Part shown: in pieces, positions 52,571-64,000 of the stretch
Layout: each line of letters starts with the position of its first letter
Numbering within the stretch: position 1 is the stretch's first letter
Assembly: GCF_027942865.1 (NCBI RefSeq)
Contig: NC_134515.1
Location: forward strand, 25,132,227-25,196,226
DNA from: Odontesthes bonariensis
Taxonomy: Eukaryota > Chordata > Actinopteri > Atheriniformes > Atherinopsidae
Reading direction: 5' to 3'
Length of the DNA stretch: 64,000 nucleotides
Made by a program: the position numbers and the translations under genes
Notes under the pieces: model-generated
Told to the model about the DNA's origin: nothing
What the model saw: the letters and a program-made list of their open reading frames with translations, nothing else
Database searches by the model: none

Positions 52571-53842
52571 TTCAATAAATTCAAAATTCGTTAAAAACAA
52601 TTTTTTTTTTCTCAGTTCAGTTCAGTTAGGTTAGTTTTCTTTTTTTTTATATCACACCGTTTGTGACATTAAGATAATCTCGGGGCACTTCAAACGGGGA
52701 AAACCAACAATTCTTTACTTTGACATTAAGAAGAACTGTGTTTTGGTGGGAAAGAAAAATAACTGAATCTGTTTTAATACCAGTCTAAAACATAACAAAA
52801 TGTGGAAAAATTCAAAGGGTCTAAAACCTTCTCGAGCACATTGTAAGTGATATATTTCATGGTCTTGAATGTTGGGGAGGGGGCAAAACAAAAAATCACA
52901 TACAGCTGACAAGAATTGATATGCAAACGATGGATTTTTTTTAGAACAATTACAATAATTCTACCAATTTATTATATGTGCAGAAAAATATGGAACACAA
53001 TAAAATAAACGAAAAAGTGATAAGAACCCCAAATTCCTACTAAGGGAAGAGCTATTTCAAAAATAAAACTGAAGTTAAACAGAGAATTGAAAACGTCAAA
53101 CGGATTTCTTTTAACTTACAGTTTAGTTCCGTAATAATCAAGAGGCCAGATTTCTTGAGTAAGAAAAGAAATCTGGTTTAGGTGTTTGTCCTCAGATGAC
53201 TCCCAGACCCGTGTCATTTCGACAGTCATTGGAAATGACAAGACCAGACATAAACTTGCCAACAAAGTAAAACAAAACAAAGAACACAATTGTGCATGTG
53301 GAGGAGTCTGAAGAGAAATGTCTCCTTACAGAATACTCCTACACTGTGCAGGCAAACACAGAGAGATGGAGTTCAGCTGGGGCTACTGCTGTTGCACTGT
53401 AGCATTTAAACACATCTAAAGCGACAGATCACAGGCATCACGATGTTACCCATTTCTTCCAATGAATTATTCCTTGTGGTATTCGGTTTGCTATGTAAGC
53501 ATACAGCCGAATTATTAAATTGTTTGTCTCTTAAAACGAATTTTATTACCAAGAAAAAGTTGCTGTTTTTTTTCCTTTAAAAGGGAAAACACAAAGTGCT
53601 TATTTCTCTGCTTCCAAACAACTGCTCGACATCTCCTCTTCATCATCCCGCCTTTTTCTCTTCATGCATCCCTCCGTGGGAACTGTCAAATGTACTTCAA
53701 TACTCATGACTGTAAACCTCAGAAAAAAAGAGGAAATACTACAGAATATCAATGACTAGTTTTGCCTATTTCCCTGTCAATTATACTTGAAAAGACAAAA
53801 TACCTCCATTGCTAAATGTATCTGAGAAGGAAAAAGCACCTC

Positions 53843-53965
53843 TTACTCAAAAAAGAGCGTGTAGGAGTAGACAGCCAGGTTGATGGAGGTGTAGCTGTTG
53901 TGATGTGATGTGAGACTGACCTTAGTGCGGACTGAGGAGACGTCCCGGAGTTGGCAGTCATTCAT
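53843..53965 (-). CDS. Possible 40-aa upstream small ORF
   Basis: On the minus strand an ATG in good context (AAACCATGA) opens a 40-codon frame beginning MNDCQLRDVSSVRTK and ending SINLAVYSYTLFFE, with a TAA stop. It lies about 4.2 kb upstream of the ataxin-1-like ATG on the same strand. A CCCTCAG acceptor-like sequence precedes it, and an AAG/GTCAGT donor-like site lies inside. A 40-codon frame is not rare by chance, and no homolog is known to me. Confidence 0.2.
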   Translation of the reverse strand: MNDCQLRDVSSVRTKVSLTSHHNSYTSINLAVYSYTLFFE

Positions 53966-54372
53966 GGTTTAGTCCTCCCTGAGGGTCAACCCACCCCTCA
54001 GCTCCTTATTGTGCTACAGTGCTCCTTTGGAGCACTCACACAGGCTACAACACCCGCAGCCCCCAGCTACACCCTGCCACTGATCTCTGAATGCATGAAA
54101 TAACACCAGCGAGCCCACCAAACTGCAGGAAAAAACTGACAGCCTGCTATCCGTCTCTGTGTCTGTAGTGCATGTGAGCATGTGTGTGTGTGTGTATGTG
54201 TCGAGAGAGTGTGTGTGTATGCTCGTGTGTGCAAAGAGCTGAGGAAATGAGTAATATCTAGCAGTGAGAAACATGTCTGCTATGCAGAGCCACACAGGCA
54301 GACCAGTTGCTGCTGCCGCCCACTTGCTTTAATCACTGTGAGGGATACAAGCATACATGCATACACACACTA

Positions 54373-54374
<2 letters not shown>

Positions 54375-54403
<29 letters not shown>

Positions 54404-54412
54404 CATATATAT
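54375..54412. repeat. (CA)/(TA) compound simple repeat
   Basis: CA units pass into an AT run of about 14 units. Confidence 0.8.
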
Positions 54413-54758
54413 GCACACAAATGTCCACACAGTCAAGGAAGCAGACTACACAGATCATATATTCCAACTGTGTGCTGCCTTCTTACAGTCTGATGTTCTA
54501 TTTTCCAAATAAATGCCATTGGTTAAACATACTGTTTAACATGAAATGTTACTAATCCGTCGATCAATGTGAAATCATTAATCTATGTCTCTGATAAAGA
54601 ATTTAAGAAACATATAAGAAAGGGAGTGATAAAGGAAAGGCAGAGAGACAGTTGAGAGACAGGGAGGGACGTGGTAGGAGGCTCATCCTACACACACTCT
54701 CAGACTTAGGCTTTGCTGCTGCCTCTGACTCAAAACTAAACCTCACATCCATCAAGAA

Positions 54759-54781
54759 CACACACACACACACACACACAC
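54759..54781. repeat. Short (CA)n microsatellite
   Basis: About 11 CA units. Confidence 0.85.
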
Positions 54782-56809
54782 GCTACTCTTGTTCTTTGTT
54801 TATCTGTAGTTTCATCTGAATTTGTGTCTTTTGTTCTCATCAAAGCCCTTTGTGACGAACCTACTTGTTAAACTTGCTTTTATGAATATATTTGATTTGA
54901 CTTTATATGCACCCGAGCACACACACACGCATGCTGAAACACACTCACACAAGAGCACTGCAGGGGAGCTCTAACTGACGTGCTTCAGTGATTCAGTCGG
55001 TATGAGAGGAAAGTGTTGGTATGGCTGGTTTGGCTTATTAGGACTGGTGAGAGCAGAGTAGTGTTCATTCACAGTAAGAATTCGAGAGACCCGTCAGCTC
55101 CGAAACAAGCCCTGGGTTGAGAGGGGTTTAAAGAAAGGTTCTTGCAAGGTTCTTTTAGAACTCTAAAAGTAATGAAAATCCCTTCAAACACAGAGCAAAA
55201 TGGAAACTTGTAGCATCAAAAGGCAAATTAGAAGTTAATCTTATCTAACCTTTGAACCTCATTAGAATAGAAGGAAAATCAGGCCTTGAGGTGTGAGCAG
55301 AAAATTCAGCTGGAAGGCCACACTGAAAACTTTTTCGAAGGGTGGTGACAACTGCCAAGAACATCTCCTCTGACATTTCACTGAACGCTACTTTTATTCT
55401 TCAAAGCAAATACTGATTGAAGATGATGCACACACAGGTTGTGTGGGCATGAGTGCTGTCTGCACCAGCAAGTGTTTTGTGTCACAATTGATAAAGTCTA
55501 TGGTAACTCAAATAAAGAAATTTGGAGCATCCTGGATTAAGATTAGAAACTGTAGAGGCACATGGAAATGCAATCAACATCATGACTTGGCAAACAAAAC
55601 TAATATGCACATGTTACTGTTAAGGCTATAAAGAAATCTGAAAGATGGTTTAAAATATATAAGAAAAAAGTGTGAATGTACACTCTGTTATTGTCATTTG
55701 ACCTTGATTAGAAATATCACTAAGCCACAATTAAGAGGATCAATAGATCAAGTTTTGCTGAATTGAATAAAGATTTTAAAGACTGCAGTCGTCAGCATGT
55801 TTCTTCAGTAAAAATGTTTCTATGATGATTTTATACGAAGCCATCCGTTTGTCAAAAGGTTGCCTTGGCAATTAGAATGTTTATACTTAATAAGAACTGG
55901 GATTTTTATTACACATTGTTTACCAAAAGTAATAAAACAACAAAAATTAGTGAACTATAAAATATGGGTATAAAACCACTGGAAATTAATTAAATGTGAA
56001 GAAGCAAATGAAGCAATTATTTTCATTTGTCCTTCTGGGTGTTGTGGTAAAACTGTTGATACACTAGTCAGAACTCGTACATAAACCATAACACTAGTCA
56101 GTGTTTGATGCGAGTTTAATACAGTATTGCCCATTGATAGTGGAAGGTAAGGAAACTAAACTGGATTAATAACAGGGTGTTTACTACAATAGAGAAATGA
56201 CTTGTGTTTTACTTGTGTGTGCCACTCTTGGATATTCAATATATCCAGCACACACACTGACAAACATCAACACAAGCAAACACACAACAAAGTCACGCCA
56301 TCAGCCGTCAATCATTCATGACACCACCAAGTCATTTGGGTGCATTCTCTTCCACCATTTCTCCTGTTTCTGTCTGCCTCACTCTCTGGTTTAGCACTAT
56401 GCAATTTGTCCATCTCTCACTCTTACTCACACACAGGCGCGCGCACACACACAAAAAGCACATGTATATAGACAAGCAGGGTCAGGCCTTGACAAGAAAG
56501 GTCATATGAGTCAGACGGCACTCAACAATCATAGCGGAGGAAGTGTAAAGAAGGAAATGCACACAGGTGAGGCTCTAGAGAACATTTTACTGCCATATTG
56601 TGAAAGAAAATGTTCATTTGATTAGTGTCATTTTTTCCCTTTTCTCTCTCTTTACCCTTCCTGATGTGTAGCCTTGTATTGGGTGTCCGATCACGTTTCA
56701 GGCTGAGTGGGAGATCTATGGTGGACGTCTGATGCAGCAGAAATTTGTTGCTGAATGTAACAGATCTGAACAGACAGAAGAGTAGAGGAGAGGATGATGA
56801 GTTAAGGAC

Positions 56810-56909
<100 letters not shown>

Positions 56910-57173
56910 GTAGGAGTGACATAGTGGTGATGTGATGAAGGAAGGAGTTGTGGGAAGGAGGAGAGTACTACGGTGGTGGCTTAATCCACAAGGAGCCAGG
57001 CTAAGCTGATAAAAGGACTGGGTGATACGGGCCATAGCTTATTGGGCAGAAGGCCAGGTTAGCCTTTAGGGCCCTGACCCATTCTACACCAGGATGAGCC
57101 AGCAGCTCTGCCTGCAACAGGATCAGCCACAATGAAGATGGGCTTATGGCTCAGGAGTTACTATTACCCCCCC

Positions 57174-57175
<2 letters not shown>

Positions 57176-57227
<52 letters not shown>

Positions 57228-57229
57228 CA
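57176..57229. repeat. (CA)n microsatellite, about 22 units
   Basis: Preceded by a run of nine C. Interrupted once near the end. Confidence 0.95.
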
Positions 57230-57592
57230 GGGTGCACTGCATGTACATGGAAACATGCAAACAAAAAGTCTTAATAAAACATTAGTTTTACAAGTGAACA
57301 GTAAGTATAACAGTTTATAAAGAAGAAGACCAACAGTGCATGCCATAAGTCCTTCAATGCAAAGAGAACATTTCATATTCTGAACCAAGAAACAAACTGT
57401 GCTGAACACTGCAAGTTCAGAGCTGACAGAAGAGGCTTCAGCTGTGTGAATGATTCAGACTTCAGTGTGAGGCCTGTAATGTATTGCTAGGTTAATCCCT
57501 GTGAATCCAAACTGGTACGGCCTAAGGCAGGCTTAGTATAGTTCTAGGAGGAAATCCCCCTGTGTAGTGGTACAGGCCATTAGCCCCTAGGG

Positions 57593-57600
57593 TATAAATA
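57593..57600 (+). promoter_or_regulatory. Isolated consensus TATA motif
   Basis: TATAAATA with GG before and GGG after is a strong TATA-box match on the plus strand, but no recognised gene starts downstream. Its complement is an AT-rich MEF2-like site. It could be fortuitous. Confidence 0.2.
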
Positions 57601-60600
57601 GGGCAGCAATGGCTCCTTAAGCTGGCTTTTACGCAATATCAGTTAAAAATATGACTTGACTAATTACATGCAGGTCAGCCAGTCAGCAGAAGCAAAAATT
57701 CTTTCACCTTGTTCTCCTTTTCCTCTGACCAAAGCAGACTGTTGCTCAGGCTTTTTTCTTTCTTTCTCTTTTTTTTGGAGCATGTGCAACATTTTAAAAG
57801 TATTTCTTGTGGCTGACATGGGCGGGTATTATGTTGTTGTCATTCATTGACATTTAAGATCCTCTGATGAGAGTTTCATTTTTGCATTTTCCATTGTCTT
57901 AGTCTGATAATTCGCCCCCAGGCGAAACCAGCTATAATTCAAACCACAAAGAGGTGACTTTGGTTTCTGTTTGCAGGCATCCTCTGCATCACAAAGATGT
58001 AAAACACACATAATAAACTTCAAATGTGCTACTAAAGCTTACGTGGAAGTAATTCTTATGCAACAGTAGTGATGTCACACACTGCTGATGCACAGTCATG
58101 CGTTTCTATTTCCATTCTTGCAGATCACTCCTTTTCTTTTCTTAAATTAGCTTTCCAACTTTTTGCATGCACCCCCCCTCTGTAGCGCAGGCAAAACTTT
58201 TTTTTATCTCCAGCTTGTAACAACTCAGAAGATTTGATACTCCCATGCTATGAGATCATGAGCTTCCAAGTGAGGTTGAAGCAGTGGGAAAGGGTTAAAA
58301 ACAGCTTGAAAGAGGGAGGACAAGTGTGTGAGTGTGAGTATGAAAGAGGAGGGGGACTATTTTTCATTCCAAAGATTTGTCGTATGGACACCGTCCCTTG
58401 GCGATTGCCAGTCAAAGTGGCTTTCTGCTGGTTCTGTGGTTCAGCAGCAAAATGTCAGCAAGCTGTAAGCAAACATGACGTCTCCACAGAGAGAACACGG
58501 CCATGTCTCTCGCTGGTAGTTGAAGTGGTATTCTTTTTCGGAGAGACTGTCTAGACTGGCTTCACAGATACTGTCTGCAGTACCTTTATCTTTGCTTGTA
58601 TTCAAGGCAACATTGCTATACACTGCCTTTATTGCTATTGCTCTACAACCCCTCCCACACCAAATCTGCCACCCAGCCACACACGGTCACAGTCATTTAC
58701 TCAACACGTTGCTTGTGCTGCTTGTTACAGAGGGTGCTGTTATTTATATGAAAATATGATTAAGTGGGATTAATAGTTGTTTTCAAATAAAATAAGGAGA
58801 GACCCATTTCCACTTGCAAGAGAACCTTCAGTGCTCACACATTTCCTCTGCTAATAATTATAAAAGAATATTTATTGCTGCACAAGGCAGAAGAAGAAGA
58901 ATTTGAGTCGCAAAGTACTGCAGGGGTGGATACCATAACATGTGTTCAAATTCAGGACAGGCTTTCTGAGCACTATCGACGCAATAGGCTACAGGATGTC
59001 TCAGATGTTACACTTTCTGTGGAGTGATACCAAAACCAATACTGTGCAATCTGTTGTGTTTGTGCATAAAGCGTCTGCCTTTCAAACGGTGCAGACTTAC
59101 TTGCTTGGAATCCAGCAAGGAGAGAGGCAGGCCTGGCGGAATAACTGTGGATAACTGTGGGTGTAAGTGGTGGGTGGATGGGTTTAAAGGTCGCTGACCC
59201 CTATTGTAGATGCATAGAGGAGGAGGAGTAGAACATACTGCTCAATCATATACAAAGGTTAGCAAACCAAGGCCAAGAAAAGCAATCGGTGCGAGCACAA
59301 AGAGGGAAGAATGTGTTCTGATAACTGACATATTGGATTTCCATGTTTGCATTCGACCACACATGCACATTCATAAACACACATAATTGTTAAACTTCAC
59401 TCATACAACAAATGGATTTAAGTATATATGCCTCTCGGGAAACACACAGTAGTTCCGGCACCCTCCTCTCATGGGATCCCTTGAACGACAGGTGTGTCTG
59501 ACACCTTAAAGTAGTCTGGCACTGTGTCAGCTGTGTTCAAACACTTGCTTCTGTTTGGGATTATTCCTCACTCTCCTGGCTCCTCCGCTAAGCTCCCAAG
59601 CCAATTCTCATACTATTATGACTGGAAGAGTGCTGATCTGTGAGGAGTGGACCCACAAGTCCCTTTTACTGATTACTGAACGCCACCAACACAGAACTAA
59701 TTTATCATCAGCAATTTCTTAAAATAAATATGCGCAGCACTATTTAGTCCCTGCTGTTGACAGTAAATTTTTCACAAGGAGGCAGATTAATTGTGGATTT
59801 GGAACCATATATCAATTTAAGGTGATATATGCAATTGTTTGATTTGTCAGTTCACAAAATAACTATGAAATTGAATGACACCTCCTTTGAATATACAAAT
59901 ATGTGACAAATTTAAGAAAAATCCTGAATCTTGACAACAAAAATAAAGGAGTCTTCCGGCTCTGTTATTTTGTTGGGACATTTTGGCTGCATGATTTGGG
60001 CCCACATATTCCCTTAAAGGTAAGAGGCACAGCAAATCAACAAAAAGCTTTTTACACTTTACATTTCCAAGTTAATCGGAGCAGTTTCTTATAGGATGAA
60101 CATGTCCCTGTACATTGAAGATGAAGGATCACTGGCTTGATAAGAATGAAAATATGATTTAACTTTGCAGTCACCTGATCTTAACATGGTCAAATATGGG
60201 AAATAGCAAACTAATGTGAAAAACATAGAGTGAGGAAATATATTTTTAGAAGAATGGTGTTCCATTCCCTTTGCTAGAGTTCTAGAGACTTAGAATCAAC
60301 CTAATGAATCAACCTAATGCTATTTTTTTATCAAATGAAGCGCACAACCGGTTTATATCAGAGCTCACAGCTCGAAGAAATACTTCTCCACAAGAAAAAG
60401 AATAAAGGTGTGACTCCCTTTCTATTCTGTGCAGAGGATGACATGCAAGACGGGCAAAGACATGTGAATCTGTGTTTGCCCATAGGTGTGACTATGAGTG
60501 ACAATGTGAGTGATTAAGTGGTGAGCGTATCCCTGCTTTATAAGGAACGAGGTAACAAAGCAGCTAAGAAAATAAATGCTTATAAAGGGTTATATGGGTT

Positions 60601-63240
60601 CAAATACTGCCAGCCTGCTGCACCCACAATGGGTTGTGATTGACTGAAGCCCACATTTGACATACAGCACTGAAAATCACAGATATATGAGCAATGCATA
60701 TACATAGGTTCATACCGTATAATCATGCAAATGCACAGTTTCAGCATGAATGTACACTTCACTCTCTGAGTTTTCCCTTTCTTTGTCTTTCAATTTCAGT
60801 CTCCTCACCCCACCCACTCCCGGTCTCCCTCCCTGTCTTTCCCTCTCACTCATCTGGGTGGCTGTTTGAGAGCTTACACTCAGCGTGGGTGAGAGTGCTA
60901 GAGTAGAGTATATGACTGCTATCACAAGGTGCAGGGTGTGTGCGCGTGTGTGTGTGTTACTGGCTGTCTGCGTGGTGCTGTAGGTGGAGGCACAGCAGGG
61001 CGTGAAGGAGCGCTGTGATAATGACAGGCCATGCATTATATAACATGCAGATTGCATAAGGAGAAGATTATTTTAGGTCCAGATATTGAGGATGTATAAG
61101 TAATTTTTTTTTTTCTTTTTCACGTGGGTGAACAGCACTACACGCACCTCTAAGTGCACGGATGCGTGTTTGCGTAGAAATGTTCTGAAATGTGCTCATT
61201 TATGTGGTTTCTTTCGAGGAGCGTGTAGGTGTAAGTAAACTGAAGTGTATTATCTGTTTGTAAGAAGGGGGCACCAATGTTTTCAGATTTCTTTCAGAGC
61301 TATCTGCATATCAAAACAAGTATGTGGGAATGTTGGCGCTTTTGTGTACAGTGTGCATAAGGGTGTCTTTACTGCATGCTCCCACTCATTATCACTTTTA
61401 GACTTCAGAGAGATTCGCTTGAAAAGGGCCGATTCTCCTTGGCAGGTGAAAAGCGAGTAACTTCCAGTTTTTGATAAGTTTTCGCTCCTCTTCGAACCGC
61501 GCAAGTTTTACGAGTTTCTCCCTCAGGATGTGCTGTGTGGAGTCACAGAAGTGAGCCAGCGCAGATACAGTCTCCGTGTGCTACTGCCTCGCTCCATGCA
61601 TGAGTGTGCCCCTGTAAAAATAGACCTCTTAAAGGGCCAGCAGCCACTCAACCTTCTCCCACAAGAGGCCTGTTCTCCTCCTCAGGGTGACACAAGAAAC
61701 AGTGGATGTATTTTTCATTTAGACAAGTTGTGTTTCTGTTTCCCAAGAGATATTGACCCATCCCTTCTAACTTGCGCTTTACATCATTCGTAAGGACACA
61801 ACCCTGGTACATATACGTACATGACATAAAGCCTCAGGCTTAATAAGTTACTATAAAACACCAAATAAACGCAGACAATCTGGTCTCTGAAGCAAGTAAC
61901 TGTATGACTTTCCCTGTTGCATGAGGGAATCCTTGCTTGTGACAAACACTAAAAGAAAACTGCTCATCACAGATCAAACACGCTTTGCTATTGTACTCTC
62001 AAAACAGGCGTTTCTGAAAGCAGTCTCACAGAGACATAAGACTTCCTGTACACTCCAGCAGATCATCGTCATAATTGAAATAAGTGAATTAAGTCAGCAG
62101 GGATAAATGTTGTATGTCTTGCTTGAAAGACATCTATAGCTGAGAACAGTTTGAACCTGTTAAATGCTCCTATATGCAGCGTATGGGTAATGACTGCAGC
62201 AGAAGGACAGCGCCTGCTGTAGCAGAAATAGACTTTCAGATATCATAATTGTGCTCTCTGGTGTAGTGTCTTAATCAAGAGTGGTGAGAAACGAGGAGGG
62301 ATTAGCGAGAAAGAGAACCAAAAACACAACTCTGCTCTTGCTTCGGGTGAATGCAGATACGGACAAATTTGAAATCTTTGAGTTACAAAGTTTGTAAAAA
62401 CATATCAAAATGAATTTTAGGAAGTTATGAAATATTTTTTTTATGTATCTTGCTCTCTGGTTAAATAAGAAGTCAGATTCCAGATGTCTAATGCACCTGC
62501 GTACTGGCACATCCTCCCCTTAATAGTATGATATTTCTGTAACGTGCCCACAACATCTGTGCATCTAACCTCTGTTTGTCCTCCTCCTACTTTATTCTGA
62601 CTCTATCCAAATTTTACCCAACTGGACTAACCCCACCCTCGGCAATCTCCTCACCATCCTTCCCAATTTAAGCGGGCTCCTCGAGGGCCCCTGGCTATCT
62701 CTGGACCAGGGCTATTTAAGCCCACTGCTCTAATTCTGAACGCCCTGATCTGCCATCAGGCAGAGTGATAAACCTCCACCTCTCTGTCAGTCTTTCTTTC
62801 TCACACACTCCTTCTCTCCTCAGTCAGCCACACTCACCCTCTTGTTCACACACTCACCCACTGTTATTGTCTTGCACGAACACAAACACCCACACACATG
62901 CTGACTTACATGCGTCTGTGCAACACTCATTCACACGCGCGCACACACCAACAATTTGAACATATTTTTCTCCTCATAAGTAGTCCAGCTCACTCTCAGA
63001 ATGCCGTGTACCCACACCAACTCCGAAACCGATCTTCTCACAGCATTCAAATCACACACTCTGTTTATACTTTCAAAGTTGCCCACCTGTGCGCCCTCTC
63101 CCACACCCACACACACACACACACATGCATACACTCAAAGGAGGAAGCGTTGTGGTCACAAACCTCACTGGGTGCCTTTGCGTAGCAGGTATCTGGGAGT
63201 TTACTCATTGGATCAGGCAGCAGCAGGCACGTAGGAATAT

Positions 63241-63480
63241 CCAGTTTTTAGACTGAGTCTCTTCCTCCTCTCTACTGCTCAGCCTTCCCTCCCTTCATCC
63301 TAACCCTGCCTCTCCTCCTTCTCCCTCTCTAAACGCCTCTTTGCTCTCTCTCTCTGTATCTCCCTCTGAGCGCGGTCTGTTTCTCTCCCTAGCTTGCCTG
63401 ATCTCTCCAACCCCCTTCCTCCTTCCCTTCTTCTCTCCTTCCTTCTTACTGCCACACACCTTCTATCTCGCTCTTACAAC
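63241..63480 (+). repeat. CT-rich low-complexity stretch
   Basis: A long run dominated by CTCT, CCTT and TCTC. On the minus strand it is polypurine. Such tracts are common near vertebrate promoters and 5' UTRs but are not diagnostic. Confidence 0.6.
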
Positions 63481-64000
63481 TTCAATCTATGCTCATTTGT
63501 CTTAGTATGTCTCACTGACACACAGTGACACTTTATAACTTTCTTCTTTTCCCTGCCTAATATGCTCTCTGTCTCTCCCTGCCTCGCTGGGAGTGTATAA
63601 TTAGACAGAGCTCAGTGGTAATACAGTCAGGCTCATTGTGGGAGCCTTAGCATTGCTGCTCATGTTTGGCTGACAGCCCAGTGGCTTCACTCATTAACCT
63701 CCCTCGAGCTACAGAATAGACCAGCCCACAGCCTGTGCTATTTGCTGCAACACCTCAGCCTCTTTGCCCGTCAGCCAATCACAGTCCATGTGGATGATGG
63801 AAAAGGTGTTTGCCGGTACAGCTCTGCAGGTGAGGGAGCTAAACATAATCACTAAGCATTGACATGCTGCGGCAGGTGACGTGCAATTCTAGCTGGTCAA
63901 ATCTGACACACCGAGGGTTTCATCGTAGTCATAACAAGTCAGTTCTCTTTTTAGATTAATCACTTGTTCGTGATCTGCGTGCGGCGGCATCATGTGCTTT

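Noticed and set aside
62695..62715. GGGCTATTTAAGCCC as a TATA box or MEF2 site
   Set aside because: It is only a partial match to both consensus motifs, with no nearby exon.

Overview
This is a stretch of teleost (bony fish) nuclear DNA. The evidence is split, GT-AG spliced vertebrate genes (bmp7, spo11, an irf10-type interferon regulatory factor and an ataxin-1 family gene), compact introns, and a repeat load typical of ray-finned fish: an L2-type LINE, TTAA- and TA-flanked MITEs, Harbinger and Tc1 remnants, and CA/GATA microsatellites. The species cannot be named from the sequence. The bmp7 ohnolog (a or b) is not resolved. All exon joins are read by eye from splice signals, codon phase and remembered family sequences; no alignment was run.

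Layout. (1) 1-1.5 kb: the first two coding exons of spo11 on the minus strand; the rest lies off the left edge. (2) 1.5-7.4 kb: intergenic DNA between divergent spo11 and bmp7, with a Harbinger-like fragment. (3) 7.4-37.9 kb: bmp7 on the plus strand, seven coding exons, 428 aa. Its 20-kb intron 1 holds two inverted copies of a TTAA-flanked element (each with a different nested insertion), a TA-flanked MITE rich in GTAC, and an L2 LINE with an 834-codon open frame. Intron 5 holds another TTAA-flanked MITE. (4) 37.9-41.3 kb: repeat-rich intergenic DNA. (5) 41.3-46.2 kb: irf10 on the plus strand, eight coding exons, 396 aa, with two ISRE motifs upstream. (6) 46.2-49.9 kb: an ataxin-1 family gene on the minus strand, 680 aa, tail-to-tail with irf10. 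(7) 49.9-64 kb: no recognised coding exon; probably the 5' noncoding part and upstream region of the ataxin-1-like gene, with microsatellites and a decayed Tc1 remnant.

The genes do not form a functional unit. The head-to-head spo11/bmp7 order matches the human neighbourhood on 20q13, so this looks like conserved vertebrate synteny. The most unusual structures are: a polyadenylated U2 snRNA retrocopy and an mRNA 3'-end retrocopy, each nested in one copy of the same DNA element; three perfect palindromes or hairpins; an L2 whose ORF1 start appears fused in frame to a truncated ORF2; and an ataxin-1 paralog that has a charged Arg/Asp/Glu/Lys tract and no polyglutamine. No CRISPR array, operon or prokaryotic system is present.
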